Shown one piece after another: positions 24,104 through 31,702 of a DNA stretch of 53,119 nt. Below the pieces are notes generated by a model that had not been told where the DNA came from, did not search any database, and saw only the letters and a program-made list of their open reading frames with translations. This DNA is from Loktanella salsilacus. Lineage in GTDB: Bacteria > Pseudomonadota > Alphaproteobacteria > Rhodobacterales > Rhodobacteraceae. Position 1 is the first letter of the stretch, and each line of letters starts with the position of its first letter. The translations under genes and the position numbers were made by a program. The stretch is taken from assembly GCF_900114485.1 (NCBI RefSeq), contig NZ_FOTF01000021.1, positions 1 through 53,119 on the forward strand, in the 5' to 3' direction.

Positions 24104-25189
24104 ATGGCCGCGAAAATCCCCGCAACCGTCGTCACAGGCTTTCTGGGCGCTGGCAAAACAACCCTGATCCGCAATTTGCTGCAAAATGCCAAAGGCAAGC
24201 GCATCGCGCTGATCATCAATGAATTTGGCGATCTTGGCGTCGATGGCGACATCCTGAAAGGCTGCGACAGCGATGTCTGCGCCAAGGACGACATCGTAGA
24301 GCTGTCGAACGGCTGCATTTGCTGCACCGTCGCCGACGACTTCATCCCCACAATGGAAGCGCTGCTGGCCCGTGACCCGCAGCCCGATCACATCGTCATC
24401 GAAACATCGGGCCTTGCCCTGCCGCAGCCGCTGGTGCGGGCCTTCAACTGGCCCGGCTTGTCGACCCGCGTGACCGTCGACGCTGTCGTCACCGTGGTTG
24501 ACGGCGTCGCCGTGACCGAAGGGCGCTTTGCCCATAACGTTGCCGCCGTGGACGCCCAGCGCGCCGCCGACGACGGCCTTGACCATGAAACGCCGCTGTC
24601 GGAACTGTTCGAAGACCAGATCGCCTGCGCCGACATGATCGTCATCAACAAGACCGACCTGATGGACCCTAAGGCCGCGTCCGAACTGGCCGACCGCCTC
24701 AAATCAGAGGCCCGCCCCGGCGTGCAAGTCATCCGCACCTCGATGGGAGAGTTGCCCGTCGACGTGCTGCTGGGCCAAGGTATTGGTGCCGAATCCGACC
24801 TAGAATCGCGTCACGAAGTGCATCACCACCATCACCACGACGATGACGAAGATGATGACCACCACGATGACGATCATCATGACCATGATCACCACGACCA
24901 TGGGCACGATGAATTCGAATCCTTCATCGTGGAACGCGGCGAAATCACTGATCCTGCCGCATTCGCCGCGCAGGTCTCTGACGTGATCCGCGCCCATGAC
25001 ATCCTGCGTCTTAAGGGCTTCGGCTCTGTCACCGGCAAGCCCATGCGCCTTACCGTGCAGGCCGTCGGCCCCCGCGTGGATCACTACTTTGACCAACCGC
25101 TCGGCGACGCGCCCCGCGGCACACGTCTGGTCGTGATTGGCGAAGCTGGCCTTGATCAGGACGCGATCCGCGCTGCGTTGCAGGCATGA
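24104..25189 (+). CDS. cobW: CobW GTPase metallochaperone
   Basis: 361 residues from ATG 24104. COG0523 GTPases deliver metal ions; CobW supplies cobalt to the CobNST chelatase. Signs: Walker A GFLGAGKTT (12-20), the metal-binding CICC motif (71-74), ETSGLALPQP, NKTD (182-185), and a CobW C-terminal domain from about 280. Between the two domains lies a striking metal-binding loop (about 238-270) of His and Asp only, with more than 15 His. The stop overlaps the next gene (ATGA). The Shine-Dalgarno is poor, which with the stem-loop upstream suggests tight or coupled translation. It is the second gene behind the riboswitch. Confidence 0.96.
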   Translation: MAAKIPATVVTGFLGAGKTTLIRNLLQNAKGKRIALIINEFGDLGVDGDILKGCDSDVCAKDDIVELSNGCICCTVADDFIPTMEALLARDPQPDHIVIETSGLALPQPLVRAFNWPGLSTRVTVDAVVTVVDGVAVTEGRFAHNVAAVDAQRAADDGLDHETPLSELFEDQIACADMIVINKTDLMDPKAASELADRLKSEARPGVQVIRTSMGELPVDVLLGQGIGAESDLESRHEVHHHHHHDDDEDDDHHDDDHHDHDHHDHGHDEFESFIVERGEITDPAAFAAQVSDVIRAHDILRLKGFGSVTGKPMRLTVQAVGPRVDHYFDQPLGDAPRGTRLVVIGEAGLDQDAIRAALQA

Positions 25190-25638
25190 CGATCACGGTC
25201 GATCTGGCTGACCCCCGGTCGGCCGAGGGGCTGGCGCTGCTGAACGCCAGCCACGCCTTCCTGATGTCGCGTTACGCGCCAGAGCACAGCTTTGCCCTAA
25301 ACCCCAACCAGCTGGCAGAGCCGCATGTCAGCTTCTTCATCGCAGACTGCAATGGAGAGGCGCTAGGCTGCGCGGCCTTGTCCAACAAGGGCACCTACGG
25401 CGAGATTAAATCGATGTTCGTCCACCCCGACGCCCGCGGCAGCGGCACTGGGGCCGCCCTGATGCAAACGCTAGAGGACGAGGCCCGCACGCAGGGTCTG
25501 ACCCTGATGCAGCTGGAAACCGGCAACGATCTGTATGATGCCCACCGCCTGTACCAGCGGCACGGTTTCGCAGTTTGTGGCCCCTTTGGCGATTACGCCG
25601 AGGGGCCCCATTCCGTTTTTATGGAAAAGCGGCTGTGA
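25186..25638 (+). CDS. GNAT-family N-acetyltransferase
   Basis: 150 residues. GNAT fold with the acetyl-CoA motif VHPDARGSGTGAALM and the closing LYQRHGFAVCGPFGDY segment (beta-6/alpha-4). The substrate is unknown. The gene overlaps cobW by four bases (ATGA), so it is coupled to the riboswitch unit, yet GNAT enzymes have no accepted step in cobalamin synthesis. A role in detoxifying or modifying a metal-binding small molecule is only a guess. Confidence 0.88.
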   Translation: MTITVDLADPRSAEGLALLNASHAFLMSRYAPEHSFALNPNQLAEPHVSFFIADCNGEALGCAALSNKGTYGEIKSMFVHPDARGSGTGAALMQTLEDEARTQGLTLMQLETGNDLYDAHRLYQRHGFAVCGPFGDYAEGPHSVFMEKRL

Positions 25639-25642
25639 GCCT

Positions 25643-25888
25643 TCAGTCCGGCAGGTTCTCTGTGCCGCGGATGGCCTTACCCTTTGCCTCGTCCGTGGCA
25701 AAATCGTCGGCAGGATCGCTGGGCTTATCCAGATCGGTCTTGCCCGCGCTTTTCTTCATGCGCGCCAGCAGCTCTTCTTTCGAAGGCCGAGAGCCAAATG
25801 GCGTCTTGTCAGAACCATATTGGTTATGTTCCTGATGCTTCGGCCCTTTTTTCGCCGTTTTCGGTGTTCCCGATTTTCCGTAGTCCAT
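25643..25888 (-). CDS. Small hydrophilic protein between the cobW and cobN units
   Basis: 81 residues from ATG 25888; the frame is open to 25948 but that would overlap the cobN leader. The protein is very polar, rich in Lys, Asp, Ser and Pro, with no membrane segment or Cys, and ends in DEAKGKAIRGTENLPD. It looks largely disordered. I do not recognise a named family; small proteins of this look occur in Rhodobacterales. It is antisense to its neighbours and begins 65 bases from the cobN start, so the two are divergent. Confidence 0.6.
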   Translation of the reverse strand: MDYGKSGTPKTAKKGPKHQEHNQYGSDKTPFGSRPSKEELLARMKKSAGKTDLDKPSDPADDFATDEAKGKAIRGTENLPD

Positions 25889-25953
25889 GGGACTGGCCCC
25901 CTTGCGTGGTTTGATAACCCCATGTGGCCTTTTGCAACGAAAGGTCAAGCGTG

Positions 25954-28900
25954 ATGCACCTGCTTGCCGCCAGCGCCAACGCGATCCCCGACGGCACAGA
26001 GCCTGTCGATCCCGGCCAGACCCCCGCCGAAGTGGTCTTTATCAGTGCCGCCGATACCGAACTCGCCGCCTTGTCAGAAGCGCGGGCCGCAATGGACACA
26101 GCCCCGTCCCTGCGCCTGCTGAACCTGATGAACCTGACCCATCCGGTGTCCGTGGACATGCACCTCGATGCCTGCGCGACGCGGTCCCGCTTGGTGATCG
26201 CCCGCGTGCTGGGCGGCATGGGCTACTGGAACTACGGCGTCACCCAATACGCCGCACGCCTGCGCGAATCCGGCGTCAAACTGGCCCTGCTGCCCGGCGA
26301 CGACAAAGACGACCCTGACTTGCGCGGCCTGTCCACCGTCACCGACGCAGACTACGACGCGCTCTGGTCCTACCTTGTCGAAGGCGGCCCGCAGAACACA
26401 GTCCGCTTCCTTGCATGCGCCAAGGCCATCGTGGATGGCACTGACCGCCCCGCCGGACCCAGCCCCTTGCTGCGCGCCGGCGTCTACTGGCCCGGCGCAG
26501 GCATCGCTGATTTGTCCACCGCGCAGGCCGCGTGGCAGCCGGACGCCCCCATCGTGCCCATCGTCTTCTACCGCGCCCTCGTGCAGGGCGGCGGCCTCGC
26601 GCCGATCAACCGCCTTGTGCGGTCCCTAACCCGCGCGGGCCTGAACCCGCTGCCAATCTTCGTGGCCTCGCTTAAGGACTCCCTGTCCGCCGACACGTTG
26701 GACCAGTTGTTCAGCCAAGCCCCGCCCGCCGCGATCCTGAACGCCACCGCATTTGCCGTCGGCAGCCCGCATGACGGCGATGATAGCCCGGCCAACCCGC
26801 TGATTGCCAATGACGCCCCCGTCTTCCAGATCGTCCTGTCCGGCGGGTCCGAAGACGCATGGCGCGCCTCCCCCCAAGGCCTGACCGCCCGCGACATCGC
26901 CATGAACGTCGCCCTGCCAGAGGTCGACGGCCGCATCCTGACCCGCGCCGTCAGCTTCAAAGGTGCCGCCTATTTCGACGAGGCGACGGAATGCGCGATC
27001 ACGACCTATCAGGCGATGGGCGACCGCATCGACTTTGTCACGCAGCTGATCGCAAACTGGACCCGCCTGCGCAGCACCGCCCCGGCGGAGCGCAAAGTCG
27101 CCCTGATCCTCGCTAACTATCCTAACAAAGACGGCCGCCTGGCCAATGGTGTCGGCCTCGACACGCCAGCGGCGACGGTCCACACCTTGGACCTGCTGGC
27201 TAAGGCAGGCTACACCACCACGCCGCCGGCTGACGCCCAAACCCTTATGAATACCATGATGGCCGGCCCCACCAACTGGCTGACCGACCGCGCGGATACG
27301 GACGGCGGCGAACTCCTCCCCCTCGACGTCTACAAACAACACTTCGAAACCCTCCCCTGGGACGTCAAAAACCAAATCACTACCCGCTGGGGCGCGCCAG
27401 AGGACGACCCATTCCTCTCTGTTTGTGAAATATCCCCGCCGGAGGCATCCAAGCCTTCAAAGGCCACAGGCTTCAAGCTATCGATCCACCGCTTCGGTAA
27501 TGCCGTCGTCGCCCTGCAACCCGCGCGTGGCTATAACATCGACCCGACTGAGACCTACCACTCCCCCGACCTCGTGCCGCCCCACAACTACCTCGCCTTC
27601 TACTTCTGGCTGCGCCACCACTGGGGTGCCCACGCCATCGTTCACATGGGCAAACACGGCAACCTTGAATGGCTGCCGGGCAAGGCGCTGGCCCTATCAC
27701 AAGACTGCTGGCCAGAGGTCGCACTTGGTCCCACGCCGCACATCTATCCCTTCATCGTCAACGACCCCGGCGAAGGGACGCAGGCGAAACGCCGCACCAG
27801 CGCTGTCATCGTCGATCACCTGACCCCGCCCCTGACCCGCGCCGAAAGCTACGGCCCGATGCGCGACCTAGAGGCGCTGGTGGACGAGTATTACGAGGCC
27901 GCAGGCCTCGACCCGCGCCGCCTGACCTACTTGCGCGAACAAATCCTGTCGTTGTCAGACGCCACAGGCCTTGCCCAAGACGCAGGCCTATCCGGCGATG
28001 CCGACAGCGATCTGGCCAAACTCGACGCCTACCTGTGCGAGCTGAAAGAGGCGCAGATCCGCGACGGTTTGCACATCTTTGGCCAAAGCCCGACGGGCCA
28101 GCAGGAAATCGACCTGACCATCGCCCTCGCCCGCGTCCCGCGCGGCGACGGCAAGGGCGCGAATGCCTCGCTCTTGCGTGCGCTGGCCCTCGACTTCGGG
28201 CTCAGCATCGATCCGCTCGACTGCGACCTGTCGGCCCCTGCCCCCGAAAAGCCCGCCGCTTTGGGTGACCTCAAAGGCTGGCGCAGCAACGGCGACACGA
28301 TTGAACGGCTCGAACTGCTGAGCCAGCAGATCATCGGGGACGGCGGTCGGGGTGCCTTAGGCGTCAGCCCCATCGCGTCATCTGCTGTCCTTGAGGAAAT
28401 CGAAACCCGCATCCGCCCCGCCGTCGCCGCCTGCGGCCCCAGCGAAGGCGCAGGCTTGCTCCGCGCGCTCGATGGCCGCGCCATCCCCCCCGGCCCATCC
28501 GGCGCGCCGACCCGCGGCCGCCTTGACACGCTGCCCACAGGACGCAACTTTTACTCCGTCGACAGCCGCGCCGTGCCGACCCCGACCGCTTGGGCGCTGG
28601 GCTGGAAATCGGCGAACCTGCTGCTGGACACCCACCTGCAATCCGAAGGCGACTGGCCCAAATCCTTGCTGATCACCGCATGGGGCACCGCCAACATGCG
28701 CACGGGCGGCGATGACATCGCACAGGCGCTGGCGCTGATGGGCGTCAAACCGACATGGGACGCCGCCAATCGCCGCGTCACCGGCTTTACCGTCATCCCC
28801 GCCACCACCCTTGGCCGTCCGCGCGTCGACGTCACCCTGCGCATCTCTGGCTTCTTCCGCGACGCCTTCCCCCAGCTGATCGCCCTCGTCGACGGTGCCG

Positions 28901-29670
28901 CCCGCGCGATCCAAGCACTGGACGAGCCCGAGGACATCAACCCCGCCGCCGCCCGGACAAAACGCGGCGAAGATGCCTCCCGCGTCTTCGGCTCCAAACC
29001 CGGCGCTTACGGTGCGGGCTTGCAAGCCATGATCGACGAACGGCTTTGGTCAGACCGGGCCGACCTTGCGCAGGCCTATCTGACATGGGGCAGCTACGCC
29101 TACGGCGCAGACGGGGCGGGCACCGCTGCCCGTGCAGCCTTCGAGGCGCGGCTGTCGCAAACCGACGCCATCGTGCAAAACCAAGACAACCGTGAACACG
29201 ATATTCTGGACAGCGACGACTACTACCAATTCGAAGGCGGTGCCGCTGCCGCTGTGGCCACCCTGCAAGGCACGGATCGCCCGATCTATCACAATGACCA
29301 TTCACGCCCGGAACGCCCGGTCATCCGGCGGCTAGAGGATGAAATCGGCCGCGTGGTCCGGTCCCGCGCCACGAACCCAAAATGGATCGCAGGCGTAAAA
29401 CGCCACGGCTACAAAGGCGCGTTCGAAATTGCGGCGACGGTCGACTACCTCTTTGCCTTCGCGGCAACGACTGGTGCCGTGCGGAACCACCACTTTGATC
29501 TGGTCGAAGACGCCTTCCTTGCCGACGACGATACCCGCGACTTTATCGCAGAGGTCAACCAGCCCGCCCTGCGCGAAATCGCCCAGCGCCTGCAAGAAGC
29601 CATAGACCGCAATCTGTGGACGCCAAAGTCAAACTCGGCCCGCGCCCGTATCGCGGGACTGCTGGATTAG
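25954..29670 (+). CDS. cobN: Cobaltochelatase CobN subunit
   Basis: 1238 residues, normal for CobN. With CobS and CobT it inserts cobalt into hydrogenobyrinic acid a,c-diamide using ATP, the late step of the aerobic pathway. Family segments include YWPGAGIADLS, AYFDEATECAITTYQAMGDRIDFV, LANYPNKDGRLANGVGLDTPAATV, HMGKHGNLEWLPGKALALS, YPFIVNDPGEGTQAKRRTSAVIVDHLTPPLTRA, YSVDSRAVPTPTAW, GRPRVDVTLRISGFFRDAFPQLI and NHHFDLVEDAFLADD. ATG 25954 follows GAAAGG by 9 bases. cobS and cobT are not nearby, as is usual. Confidence 0.98.
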   Translation: MHLLAASANAIPDGTEPVDPGQTPAEVVFISAADTELAALSEARAAMDTAPSLRLLNLMNLTHPVSVDMHLDACATRSRLVIARVLGGMGYWNYGVTQYAARLRESGVKLALLPGDDKDDPDLRGLSTVTDADYDALWSYLVEGGPQNTVRFLACAKAIVDGTDRPAGPSPLLRAGVYWPGAGIADLSTAQAAWQPDAPIVPIVFYRALVQGGGLAPINRLVRSLTRAGLNPLPIFVASLKDSLSADTLDQLFSQAPPAAILNATAFAVGSPHDGDDSPANPLIANDAPVFQIVLSGGSEDAWRASPQGLTARDIAMNVALPEVDGRILTRAVSFKGAAYFDEATECAITTYQAMGDRIDFVTQLIANWTRLRSTAPAERKVALILANYPNKDGRLANGVGLDTPAATVHTLDLLAKAGYTTTPPADAQTLMNTMMAGPTNWLTDRADTDGGELLPLDVYKQHFETLPWDVKNQITTRWGAPEDDPFLSVCEISPPEASKPSKATGFKLSIHRFGNAVVALQPARGYNIDPTETYHSPDLVPPHNYLAFYFWLRHHWGAHAIVHMGKHGNLEWLPGKALALSQDCWPEVALGPTPHIYPFIVNDPGEGTQAKRRTSAVIVDHLTPPLTRAESYGPMRDLEALVDEYYEAAGLDPRRLTYLREQILSLSDATGLAQDAGLSGDADSDLAKLDAYLCELKEAQIRDGLHIFGQSPTGQQEIDLTIALARVPRGDGKGANASLLRALALDFGLSIDPLDCDLSAPAPEKPAALGDLKGWRSNGDTIERLELLSQQIIGDGGRGALGVSPIASSAVLEEIETRIRPAVAACGPSEGAGLLRALDGRAIPPGPSGAPTRGRLDTLPTGRNFYSVDSRAVPTPTAWALGWKSANLLLDTHLQSEGDWPKSLLITAWGTANMRTGGDDIAQALALMGVKPTWDAANRRVTGFTVIPATTLGRPRVDVTLRISGFFRDAFPQLIALVDGAARAIQALDEPEDINPAAARTKRGEDASRVFGSKPGAYGAGLQAMIDERLWSDRADLAQAYLTWGSYAYGADGAGTAARAAFEARLSQTDAIVQNQDNREHDILDSDDYYQFEGGAAAAVATLQGTDRPIYHNDHSRPERPVIRRLEDEIGRVVRSRATNPKWIAGVKRHGYKGAFEIAATVDYLFAFAATTGAVRNHHFDLVEDAFLADDDTRDFIAEVNQPALREIAQRLQEAIDRNLWTPKSNSARARIAGLLD

Positions 29671-29735
29671 CCTGCGACAGACAGCGCGCCAATCAACAAA
29701 TAGGACAACAATAAAAATCCGGCAAAATAGTGCAT
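29667..29735 (-). CDS. Possible 22-residue membrane peptide
   Basis: ATG 29735 to TAA at 29667 encodes MHYFAGFLLLSYLLIGALSVAG, a single membrane-span-like sequence with a likely ribosome site (GGGGT, about 6 bases upstream). It overlaps the cobN stop on the opposite strand. Coding cannot be proven at this length; no homologue is recalled. Confidence 0.3.
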   Translation of the reverse strand: MHYFAGFLLLSYLLIGALSVAG

Positions 29736-29902
29736 AACATACCCCAATGTGTTCTGCCGCTGTTCCTAGTCTGACTTCATTCGTGCGGCACGGGGAATAA
29801 CACGCAATCCGGCCCCCTGTTCCCACGACTGGCGCATTCGGCCTTGCTTGCGCCCACACACCACGCCGCCTACACATACACCTGCAAAAAGGGAGTGCCG
29901 CC
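29736..29902. other. Leader region of cobO
   Basis: The spacer from the putative peptide to cobO. It carries AAAAAGGGAG (cobO ribosome-binding site, 8 bases before the ATG). No riboswitch, terminator or clear promoter hexamers were found. Confidence 0.5.
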
Positions 29903-30511
29903 ATGACCGACGATCCAGACCGCCACGCGATGAAAATGGCCAAGAAAAAGGCCGCCCGCGACAAGATCATGGCGACCAAGACCGACCAGAAGGGTCTGGT
30001 CATCGTCCACACCGGCAAGGGCAAAGGCAAATCCAGCGCCGCCTTCGGGATGATTTTCCGCTGCATCGCCCACGACATGCAATGCGCCGTCGTGCAGTTC
30101 ATCAAAGGCGGCATGAGCACGGGCGAGCGCGACCTGATCTTGGCAAAGTTCACCGACATCTGCGCGTTCCACACCATGGGCGAAGGCTTTACCTGGGAAA
30201 CGCAGGATAAATCCCGCGACACCGAAATGGCGCAGGCCGCCTGGGCCAAGGCCAAAGAGCTGATCCGCGATCCCGCCAACACAATGGTTTTGCTGGATGA
30301 AATCAACATTGCGATCCGCTACGACTATGTCGACATCAACGACGTCGTCACATTCCTACGCGATGAAAAGCCGCCCATGACCCATGTCGTCCTGACGGGC
30401 CGCAACGCCCATGACGACCTGATTGAACTGGCCGATCTGGTGACCGAAATGGAACTGGTCAAGCACCCGTTCCGTGCAGGCATCAAAGCGCAGATTGGCG
30501 TGGAATACTAA
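29903..30511 (+). CDS. cobO: Cob(I)yrinic acid a,c-diamide adenosyltransferase
   Basis: 202 residues, CobA/CobO/BtuR type. It transfers the adenosyl group of ATP to cob(I)alamin precursors. Signs: P-loop HTGKGKGKSSAAFG (about 36-49), VQFIKGG, GEGFTWETQD, LLDEINIAIRYDYV and VLTGRNAHDDLIELADLVTEM. It opens a unit with the cupin gene (1-base spacing) and bluB. ATG 29903 is well placed after AAAGGGAG. Confidence 0.97.
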   Translation: MTDDPDRHAMKMAKKKAARDKIMATKTDQKGLVIVHTGKGKGKSSAAFGMIFRCIAHDMQCAVVQFIKGGMSTGERDLILAKFTDICAFHTMGEGFTWETQDKSRDTEMAQAAWAKAKELIRDPANTMVLLDEINIAIRYDYVDINDVVTFLRDEKPPMTHVVLTGRNAHDDLIELADLVTEMELVKHPFRAGIKAQIGVEY

Positions 30512-30512
30512 T

Positions 30513-30974
30513 ATGCCGCTGATCCCGCAGGGCACGAGCCGCATTGACCACGGCGACGGTGTCTGCGGGCCGTATACGGCTGCGCTTTTGTCTGACACAG
30601 GGGGGCTGACGCAATTCGGCGCGTTCATCGAAACCCTGCCGCCAGGCTCGGCCTCCTCCACGCTGCACTGGCACGCGCAAGAGGATGAGATGGTCCACAT
30701 CCTGACCGGCACCGTGACCCTGATCGAAGGGGACATGCAGACAGCAATGCACCCCGGCGATACCGCCTGTTTTCAGGCCGGCATTCCCGTCGGACACTGC
30801 CTTCGCAACGACAGCGACGCCCCGGCCAGTTACATGGTGATCGGCACGCGGTCAGGCCGTGATGACGTGACCTACCCGCTCACCGGCGATACGCTGACAA
30901 TCCGGGACGGCATCAAGACCTATCGCGACGCGGATGGCACCATCACCCACACCGCGCCATATCACGGCGCATGA
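30513..30974 (+). CDS. Cupin-domain protein in the cobO-bluB unit
   Basis: 153 residues with a single cupin fold. The metal-binding first motif is visible as STLHWHAQEDEMVHILTG (HxH, then E), and the second as GDTACFQAGIPVGHCLRN. The C-terminal region DVTYPLTGDTL resembles proteins annotated as cupins or putative mannose-6-phosphate isomerase-like. The reaction is unknown. It starts one base after the cobO stop and lies 28 bases before bluB, so it is part of the corrinoid operon. It may act on a side product or help flavin or lower-ligand chemistry, but this is a guess. Confidence 0.85.
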   Translation: MPLIPQGTSRIDHGDGVCGPYTAALLSDTGGLTQFGAFIETLPPGSASSTLHWHAQEDEMVHILTGTVTLIEGDMQTAMHPGDTACFQAGIPVGHCLRNDSDAPASYMVIGTRSGRDDVTYPLTGDTLTIRDGIKTYRDADGTITHTAPYHGA

Positions 30975-31002
30975 CAATGCCCTGCCCGCCCAAGGCTACC
31001 CG

Positions 31003-31626
31003 ATGCAGATGACCCCAGACCACGCGCAAGCCTTGCAGGATATCCTGACATGGCGCCGCGATGTGCGGCATTTCCGCCCTGACCCGGTCGCGCAGGACCG
31101 CTTGGACCGCCTGCGCGCCGCCATGGACCTTGCGCCATCTGTCGGGAATGCGCGGCCGTGGCGCGTGATGCAAGTCACCACGCCTGCACTGCGATCCGCC
31201 GTCATCGCCAATTTCGAGGCCGCCAATACGCAAGCTGCCGCGCGCTACGACGGTGCACAAAAGGACGCTTAGAACGCCCTGAAACTGGCGGGCCTGCGCG
31301 ACGCCCCCGTCCATCTGGCGATCTTCACCGAACGTGACCCGGACGAAGGCCATGGCCTTGGCCGCCAAAGCATGCCGGAGATGCTGACATTCTCGACCAT
31401 TTGCGCCATTCACAGTCTGTGGCTCGCCGCCCGCGCCGACAACATCGGGGTCGGTTGGGTGTCGATCCTCGATCCAGGCGCGCTCCACGCCACCCTGAAT
31501 GCCCCGGCAAACTGGACCTTCACGGCCTACCTCTGCATTGGTATTGCCGCCAGTGACGACGACACACCGCTGCTGCACCGCACTGACTGGCAGGCCAACA
31601 CCCGCACCGCGTGGCGCAGGGTCTAA
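31003..31626 (+). pseudogene. bluB: 5,6-dimethylbenzimidazole synthase, interrupted by in-frame TAG
   Basis: BluB is an FMN-using nitroreductase-fold enzyme that breaks down FMNH2 to 5,6-dimethylbenzimidazole, the lower ligand of B12. The frame encodes RRDVRHFRPDPV and LAPSVGNARPWRVMQV (FMN site) up to residue 89, then TAG at 31270-31272, then continues without shift through NALKLAGLRDAPVHLA, HGLGRQSMPEMLTFSTICAIHSLWLAARADNIGVGWVSILDP and WTFTAYLCIG to TAA at 31624. The full reading would be 207 residues, normal length. In relatives I recall a Tyr at this place (KYRSLKL in Sinorhizobium), so TAC or TAT to TAG by one base is likely. Options are a recent null allele, suppression, or a base error. 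Confidence 0.9.
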
Positions 31627-31679
31627 CCTTCTTCTGGTCCCAAATACCTCGGGGTCCGGGGCAGCGCCCCGGCTTTTTT
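31627..31679 (+). terminator. 3' interspersed repeat (copy 3) ending in a rho-independent terminator
   Basis: Starts right at the bluB stop with CCTTCTTCTGGTCCC and AAATACCTCGGGG, followed by a perfect 7-bp stem CCGGGGC-AGC-GCCCCGG (31656-31672) and TTTTTT at 31674-31679. This copy shows most clearly that the repeat family acts as a terminator. Confidence 0.85.
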
Positions 31680-31702
31680 CCGATTTTTCGCCGAAAAATC
31701 GG
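31680..31702. repeat. Palindrome, arms CCGATTTTTCG / CGAAAAATCGG (second copy)
   Basis: Perfect 11-bp arms around one base, wedged between the terminator T-run and the stop of the convergent ThDP enzyme gene. Identical to 9321-9343 except for the central base. Its T-runs may help terminate the minus-strand gene. Confidence 0.75.

Noticed and set aside
24835-24915. CAC/GAT-rich tract as a microsatellite
   Set aside because: It is the coding sequence of the His/Asp loop of CobW and stays in frame; similarly, the tract at 10150-10275 is the His tail of the CbiX-like protein.
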